Positions 53,301 to 62,300 of a DNA stretch of 64,000 bases are shown here, piece after piece. A program made the position numbers and the translations under genes. Under the pieces are notes generated by a model. That model did no database searches. It saw only the letters and a program-made list of their open reading frames with translations, and was not told the origin of the DNA. Origin of the DNA: Oegoconia quadripuncta (lineage: Eukaryota; Arthropoda; Insecta; Lepidoptera; Autostichidae); NCBI GenBank assembly GCA_949316235.1, contig OX438757.1:11340657-11404656 (forward strand), written 5' to 3'. Positions within the stretch are counted from its first letter, which is position 1, and every line of letters begins with the position of its first letter.

Positions 53301-56300
53301 TGTATTGTTATTTTAGTAATATGAAGTTACAATTTTATTAAATTGTCAAAGTTTATTACTAACTGATTACCATTACGGAACCCAGACTCACGTTTGGGCG
53401 TCTTTTTTACCGTATAAGACAATAATAGAACAATGTTTATCGCGCACTTCTTGACGTGCTTTCTCCGTCACTGCTAATCACTCACTCCAAGCAAAGGCTG
53501 TTTTGCTTTGTCATTAAACAATCCCTTAGCGTATCCCTTTTCCCGCGTTGATATATTGTCTTTAGGCATATAAGATACAATACAAATACACTTTATTGCA
53601 CAACAGAAAGATGACGGACGAATGGACACCTTCATATGCAAATTCAAAAACTTCCGAATAGAAATGTGAAACTTGAACTCGAATTAGAATGCCACGAAAT
53701 AAATTCCCTTGGAAACATTCCGATAACGCATGAAAGTCAAAATAATCTTTATTTTTACACTGGGTACACTTAAAATAGTCAAATTAATTTTTTTTTAAAC
53801 TACCGCTATGTTCAAAAGGAATGGAATTTCGATTTCGAATGGATTCCCGCAACGTCTATCTTCAATGGTTGCCGTCAAGTCAAATGCGACTAATATTTAT
53901 ACTTCCCTGTTAATACTGAATGGCGAAGAAGATTAGAATGACGTTCATTACCATTGAAGCTAGATAATGATTGTCCTCTCGTGACCTAAAGCAAAGGATT
54001 CTCTCTTAATTCACGCTTTTACAATATTTTTACATAAACTATGAATTTGTTTCATGATTTGATATTTCCATTCGCAGATAATCCTAATAGTGGACAGAAT
54101 CTTGCGATTCCCAGTCACAAGCCCCGTGTCCCGTTTCCTTACGGGCATGGAACTACTCCGGGATAAGATAGAAGAGTGGAACAAGAACGCCCATAAAGGC
54201 AACAACCTCATCGATGTGTCATTGGCCGTCGGACAACAGATAGTGAACTGGAGGAAACTTGAGATGGGGCACTGGAAGGAATGTCTCAATAACTTGTATC
54301 ATAGGTACGTAGGTATGCGTCAGGCAGTGGGGCATCTAACCACATAGTAGCTTCTGCTCACCTGGTACTTTTAAAAATTTGTTGTAAATATTACTGAAAG
54401 TTTGTAAAAATAATGCTGCAATGAAAATAACAAATCAATGTAGGAGACATACTGTTTCTTTAATTTTATTACTATTCCAAATTTGAAATATTGTCCACTC
54501 ATGCCTTTAAATTTCTTTTCCGACATTCAAATTTCCTTCGCCAGCTCATCCATCACCAATTACAGATATCAATTGTTTTCTATAACTTTCAGAAAACAAT
54601 CCGAATCCCACAAGTACTGGTTTTACCTTTATTCCGTGGTAACATCATATTTAGGCAATACGGAGGGCGACGACCCCTTGTCAGCTGACCGAGTGGTATC
54701 GGTGCTTAAAGATTTTATGGAGACTTCGAATCTTGCCGAATACGAAGTGAGATTGGACATCGTGTATGTATACCACTGCCATTTGATTCACATGAAGCCA
54801 TGTCAGAGGAGAGGTATGTGATTAAAATGGTTATGCATAGAAAGTAAATGTGAGCTAATTATGTTTTGTCGTTGGTTGTTTATTATTATTCCATATCACT
54901 ACACTTGTGTTTGGTCTATTTTTTAAATATTTTTGTAAAATTTTTGGCGGTTCAATTATTTGTATGCAAAAATGCTGATATTTTTTTTTTATTTATCTTA
55001 CACAGATGCACATAGGTGTTTATAGGCTAACTCCACAAAATCAAATTGATCGGTTATAATAAGTATAGAAAAATAAGCATATTTTAAAAACGCTTTCTTA
55101 AAATCCCTGATACTTTGCGCAATTGCATATAATATCTCCCTACTATATAATATTTATATCCTAAAGTTTCGAAATAAGCTTTGTAGCCTGCTACGGCTTT
55201 TTCTTCAGACTATTTTCAGGTCAGGTTCTTGCTTATTTCTACATTAGATCACACACAAGAGACCAGGTCTTGGACACTCAACATTTGATATTAGGTTAAC
55301 AAGAAATCATTATCCATAAAAATTTAATCATCTATTTACAGATGAGCTACTGTCAATTCTATGGAACACGTACAATTATTACTCCCAATTCAACTCTCAA
55401 GTAACATCTCATATAAAGGAGAAGCGGGCGCCGATAGAGAAAAAACTGCGAGATTTCGTTAAAATCTGCACATGGGACAGAGACCTTAGCTACTGGAGCG
55501 TCAAAGATACCGTGGAGAAAGCGCACAAAGCTTTACATAAGCATACCAAGGAGTTTGAGGTAACATTTTTAATCATATTAGGCAGGATTTTGGGAGATTT
55601 TGTCTGTTCTGTTCGGAAAATAAGGAAGAGCGATCCTAAGCCATGTGAACGCCTTGGTCTTATACATTTTTTTTCTATATATTTTCGTATTACTAAACAT
55701 AGTAGTAGTACTAAACATATACCCCATTGGGAATCAAACCTGTGACCTCCGTTTTGTAAACCCTATGATCTTCATAATAAGCAATGGAGGCTTAATATAC
55801 ATAGATAATATCACCACTTTTATCCCAAATGGGGTGGTCAGAAATATCCCAAATATTAGCGTTTTGGTGTTCCAAACATTAAAAGTTTAATGCTTGAAAC
55901 AACATCCACGGTTCATCTTTCGAAATATACAGAAATGCGCCCAACGTTGTTAAAATGTGCAAGTCTATAGATGTTTTTTAGTGTAAAGCCTCTTAGTCAC
56001 CATTTACGACACCAATGGAAGGAGACGGTTTAGTCATCATCATCTTCTTGCCCTGGTACCAATTTATTTGGGGTCGGCGCAGTACGTCTTTTTCTTCCAA
56101 TCTCCTCTATCAGATGTTACCTCCTCATTCACTTTCATTCGTTCATTTCACCCTTCACACAATCTTTTTCGTGGTATTCCTCTTTCATACCATCGACATC
56201 CATATTCATCACGTTAGTATTATTATTTTACTGGACGCGAGTATATAAAAATATATTTCTTATTTCTGAATTGTTTGACTATTTGTATTACAGAATGTTC

Positions 56301-59300
56301 TAAAGGAGAGGGTAACAAGCTGCCTAGTCGACAACTCGACAGAAGTGGGCACAGACCATGTCGGTATATGGGACCGACCTAAACGCGCTACTGGAGCCAA
56401 TGTTGCCACTGGCGGCGCTTATATGATAGACCCACAAAATCACCTGGTATTGCCGAGGAATATAAAGGTAATTGTTATTACTTTAAATTACGCTGTAATT
56501 TGCTGTTCAACCGCCTCCATGGCTCAATGTAAACAACATTGGGTTTACGATCCGGATGGAGGTCGCGGGTTCGATCCCCAGCGGCGTACATGTTTAGTAC
56601 TCGGTTGGGTAGGTGGTAGGGTATTTTAAATATCCGCCTGGCTAGCTACCACCATCTTATCTAAATCTGCCGCCAAGCAGCAATGTTAATAGCATTGTTG
56701 TGTTCCGGTTGTCAGAGATAAGATAGCCAGTCCCCCAAATAAGATGGGGTTTCCGGGACAGTACGCTTCCACCTTCGGCCTCATCTTCGCTTAACATCAA
56801 ATGTGATTGAGGTCAAGTGCTAACCCGTTGTGCATAAAAAAAAATTTGACAGTTCTCTGTCAGTGCAAATTATTAAGCTCCGAGTAGCCGTAAGATTGGT
56901 CTAAGTGAGCAGTGATTCTGCCTTCGAAACCAACCCTATTATGCTAGATTAAATGTTCAGTAAAAATTTCATACCTTTAATAAAACCGGTTCTAAGTCAA
57001 AGATGCTTTATTTTGTACACAAATAGTCAATTTTACATTTTTAAGCTACTACTTGTTCAAAATGCAATTTTCACCTGAGCAGAACAAGCAAAAAACTCGA
57101 GAGGTTGCTCATTTAAAAACAGTTTTTTATATTTAAAAAAAGGTTTATGTCATTATTACGTAGTATGATTGACTGGATTGTGTGAGTACACAAACATGTG
57201 AAATGTCTCCGAAAGCTGGATCCACCCTTGTTGGTGTGTGTGTGTTTGAATTGGACAAATATTTATCTGATAAGTCGAACATTTGTACGTTGGCTCACGC
57301 TCACTGAACTTTATGATATTCATGTATGTTTATCAGTAATATAGTTACATTTACGTTGATTGTACCTGTTCCGTATTTTTTTTGCATAGAAATACCTAGA
57401 CCAGGCTGAGCAACCTTCCGCAATCATCGCCGATGACAGTCTGTTATCTAAGGTTTCCAGCCTGCATAACAAAGCGAAGACTCTCTGCAAAGACACAATA
57501 ACAAACACTGGATATCCATCCCTGGTGCAAATATTGGATGATTTTGTGACAATGATTATTGAGACTAGCACACATCTTGGTTCATTGGAGGTAAAAGTCT
57601 ATTTATTTATTTATAGCTTATGTTTTACTAGATTTACCACCGAGTCATAGGACACTGATACACATATATAAACGGTAATAGGCAAACATTAATACATACA
57701 TAACATCACGCAGTGGCGTGCCTAAATTTCAAAATAGGGCAAGCCCGACATATTTTTTGTGGTTTTTTTTACACAGTCAATGAAATTAAATAGGTACATA
57801 TTGAAGACCGATTGGTGTAGTGGATAGTGACCCTGTCAGCGAAACTAACGGTTGCGGGTTCGAATCCCGCGACGGGTAAACGTTTGTGTGATGAATATGA
57901 ATATTTATTCCTGAGTCATGGATGTTTATATAAATATTTTTATATTTATCCGTTATCTAGTATCCATAGTACAAGCTTTGCTTAGTTTGGGACTAGATGA
58001 TTGGTGTAAGTGTCCGAAATATTTATGTTTGTGGTTTTTGTTTCTTTTTTTCGGTGTGTGGAAATAAATGGTTTAAATATGTATAAACATATGGTTGCCT
58101 ATTTTCTCTTCCGTCTGCAGTTTCATATGCACTTGCTTGTTATTTAAATCGTCAATACCGGGTATAGCTACATACCAATTACAAATGTTTTTGTCGATAG
58201 ATGAGGTCGATATTCCTGATCGAGTATTTTAGTAAAGCAATCCAAGCTTTTGGGCTTATACGAAGATACCGCCACTGACGTCACGATCTTTATCCCAAAT
58301 GGGGTGGTCAGAGATATCCCAAACAACAGTGTTTGGGGTGTTCCAAGCATTAAAGGTTAAGTGATTGAAATCCACGGTTCACCTAATGAAATACACTGCT
58401 GCCTTATGAAAAATACAGCAATCACGTGGCAGGGGGTGAGCCCATCGCCGTTGAAACGTGCAAATCTATTGATGTTTTTGGTGGAAAGTCCCTCAGACGC
58501 CTTTTACGATACCCACGGGAAGAGAAGGGTTGATTCCTTTTAAGTGCCGAAGCTACACAGCAGAAAATATACACCCGTATTGTTAACCGCCTCCGTGGCA
58601 CAATGTAAACAACATTGGGTTTACGATTCGAAGGTCGCGGGTTCGATCCCCAGCGGGGTACATGTTTAAGTACTCGGTTTGGTTGGTGGCATTTTAAATA
58701 TCCGCCTGGCTAGCTGCCACCATCTTATCTAAATCTGCCGCCAAACAGGAATGTTAATAGCATTGTTGTGTTCCGGTTGTCAGAGATAAGATAGCCAGTC
58801 CCCCAAATTTGTTGAGGTTTCCGGGTCAGTACGCTTTCACCTTCGACCTCATCTTCACTTAACATCAGGTGTGATTGAGATCAAGTACGAACCCGTCGTG
58901 CATAAAAAAAAAACAAAATACAGACGCAAATTTTTTTGCGTTTATGCTATTTAGCAACAAAATACTTATGCGGCATTAGGTCGCTGCCTGAACATCTTGA
59001 GGGATTTTAATACGTGAGGTGAAGTTAGATTGCTGTAGGATAAACTAAATGTTTCAGAAATATCAATATGGCCGCCTTCAGCCGCCATTTTTGTCGCATG
59101 CGAAACTAGAACGTGCGGAATGAAATTAAATTGTTTTAAAAAACATTACCTACTAACACAGAATTAATATAGTACTAACGTACTACTAGGGCAAAATGAA
59201 CAACTGTCTTTAACTAATCTTGGTGGTGGATTACAGTCCGTCTGCCCCACCCTGACCTTTTAACCTTAGGTCTACAAATAACGATTTTAGATCTTGTTTT

Positions 59301-62300
59301 TCTCCTTTCGGTTTCGGGCAGTCGGGTTTTTATTGATTTTAATAATTCATTGTTATTAAGCATAGATTTTCAATTACGTTTCATACCTATTTTATTTTAC
59401 ATTTAGGTGGACGCATCCTTACCGAAAGATAAACAGACATCCCAAGCAAAGAACATAGTGCAACAGAAGCGCAAAGCTCTTGCAGATCTGTTTAAGTACC
59501 TCGCTAAAATGGGTCTAAACTACCGTACGGGATTGGTCATCTTATCGACCAACGACAATTTGTATGATTTCACAATACCACCAGTGGATTTGGGTGCGGC
59601 TATGAGCTATTTGAAGAGCAGGTGAGTGTAGGGCTTTAGATGTTACTAGCTGCTATCTATTAATATATAAATATAATCTATTAATATATAAATAATAAGA
59701 ATAAAAAAAAAATGATCATTCATTAAATTTACGAGTACATCTCATAAGACAACTGATTCTCGAAAAATTTTAATCATAAATGTCTTGTTTTTACAAAGGA
59801 ATCCATATAATTGATAATTTTCTTGGTAGGAGTTCATGTTATCTAGTAAAGCACTACATTTTTCAGACGTTGCGACGCTTCCATGGCTCTGCTGTGGTCT
59901 GGGTGTGAGAAATATTTTCAGAAGAACATTGCGCGCCATCGATTGCTTTCTACGGCCTTGCAGTCACCCCATCAAGATATGGCCCTTCAAAACATTGAGA
60001 GATGCAAGGGATTCACCGCTCATCTGATGGTACGTAATTCTGCACGTGTTAAAGTTATTTTAAACCACAATTTACATATTTGCCTACGTCTCATACAGTA
60101 ATAAAAGCTGTAGCTAATAATACTGAATAATGAACTTTGCTTCTATTGGAACATAATTTTTCTTTGTTTTATTGGCTGGCCGTATATTGGTAAAATCAAC
60201 TTTATTGCGATTTGCGAAACGCTAAAATTTTATACTTATTTTTTAATTTATATTTTTTGGCATACATAAAAATTTAATATTGCCGTCTTATCGTTCTCCG
60301 CAATACTAACCACCTTGTCGCAATAAAAGCGCGGGTCGATGTTCATAATTAACTTGCGCATTCGTTGCGAATGCACTCCTACCAATAAGTTAGTTTTTAT
60401 CATTCACCTCGCTCTTAATGTATCAAGAGGCATTATTGATGTGCTCTTCCTAGTATCTACATCAACAGATTGAGGCAAACCTCTTTTGGATGATATGTTT
60501 TAAATATTTTTTTTTTAATATTCTTAGACATACACACAGCGCCATCTAGTTCCACAGTAAGCAACTATAGGCTTGTGTTGTGGATACCAGATGGTTGATA
60601 TGTATCCCTTAATTTCTTTTCGGACAACTATCATTACGACTTAGGATGTAATCAAAATTAAAATTAGTGCTGAGATACATTATTGTTCTGTATGAAAATG
60701 AATAATTTTGTTTTTTCAACCAGACTATTGTTGTTTCTAACCTCATCTCTAACATCGAATTCAAATGCTGCTTATTATTGAATGTTTAATTTTATTTTCA
60801 GAAACTCACAAATGCTCAAAAGAAATCCATATCGAAATACTCCAGACATTTATGCGATCTACGCACACTCGCCACCAATCTGACAAATGCTCTTGATATT
60901 GATACCGACACAAATATTTTGACAATGGGAGATAGAGTAGACATACTCACAGACTGCTATGCCAACACTAGCGTATTGCTCGATCAATTCAGTGTCGTGT
61001 TGAAATCCTGTCCCGAAAAAGGTCTGGGTTCAGATTTGGAACCGGAATTTGATTCAGTATTGTCAAAATCACCAATCGTTCGCTGCTACAAAAACAGCGA
61101 CGAGTGGTGTGATCTATACAATAGAGTGAAATCTATTATATCTGTTGTTAATAAACAAAACACAGCGCTACATAAACTATCAAATTCAGTGCCCAAACAA
61201 ATTGGTCACGGCAATGGTGATCTCCCCATATCGCAAACACACATAGATGTCACTAACGATGCAAAAGCTAATCTACAAATTATTATCGGAAACGTAGATG
61301 CTATATTGGAGCAGTATCAACTGGAATTTTCATCTATAATAGATCCAGAATATGTACCACAGCATCCAATACTAAGGTGTATTGTAAATTTATCCAAATA
61401 TTTGAAAGACAATATTATTCAACTTGAAAAATTAGAAGAATGTGGTGACGTTACATTGGAGGAAGATATGGATGGGCAATTGATCACCCAAACCGAAGAT
61501 CTAACGGCGACAATGCTACTGATAATTCAGTCTATATACAAGAAACACTTACCACAGGACAAGAACAATGATAACATTGATGTACTGAATGCTATTGATG
61601 AAATAATTGAAAATAACAAGGAAAAAGAAGAATCAAAAGAAATTCTTGAAGATAAACATCTCAAGGAACTGCTACAAGAGAAATTGTCCAATGATTCTAA
61701 AATGTTACGTTTGGATACGCTAATAAACAAAACCAAAGATTTATTAATGGGCTACGTACAGTTTTTAGCTTCTAATAAAAAAGTAGATGCCATAAGGAAT
61801 GTAGTGATGAGATTGGTGCCAATATTGGAGCAAACAGTGCTATTTGTCCAATACTTCATAACCCAAAAAGTGGCTGTACATAGAGTATCTTGTAAAATGC
61901 TCTCTGTTTTACTGAAGATTTTCTCGGACTTGGCAGCAAAAGGGTGAGTTTTGAGCATTTTGTACATATTTGGTATAAAATCATATTTTTTATTTCTTCT
62001 TATACTGAATATCGATGCTACAATTTTACTTTAAATTAAGGCTTTCCCACACTGAGACGATGATTGATCTAGCGGCCTGTCGGTTTGATTACTTCTAAGG
62101 TTAATATTTACTGTTTTCGGTATTGCACTTTAGGTTCTGTAAACCATCAGACCTGGATATGGAAGAAGGCGACGGCGATGGGGGCCCTGGGAAGTTATCT
62201 ACTGGCACAGGGCTTGGGGAAGGAGAGGGTCAGAAGGATGTCTCTGATAGAATAGAGAATCAGGTATTTGTTGAGTTTATTATCTAATAGTTTTTCTCTG

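Larger units (their letters stand above)
57591..59406 (+). other. MDN1: MDN1 intron 23, largely repeats
   Basis: Holds a SINE-A (57806-58026), the dispersed repeat 58280-58530 (ccaaatggggtggtcagaga, ttttacgatacccacgggaa) and a SINE-C (58585-58912). About half of the intron is transposon-derived. Confidence 0.7.
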
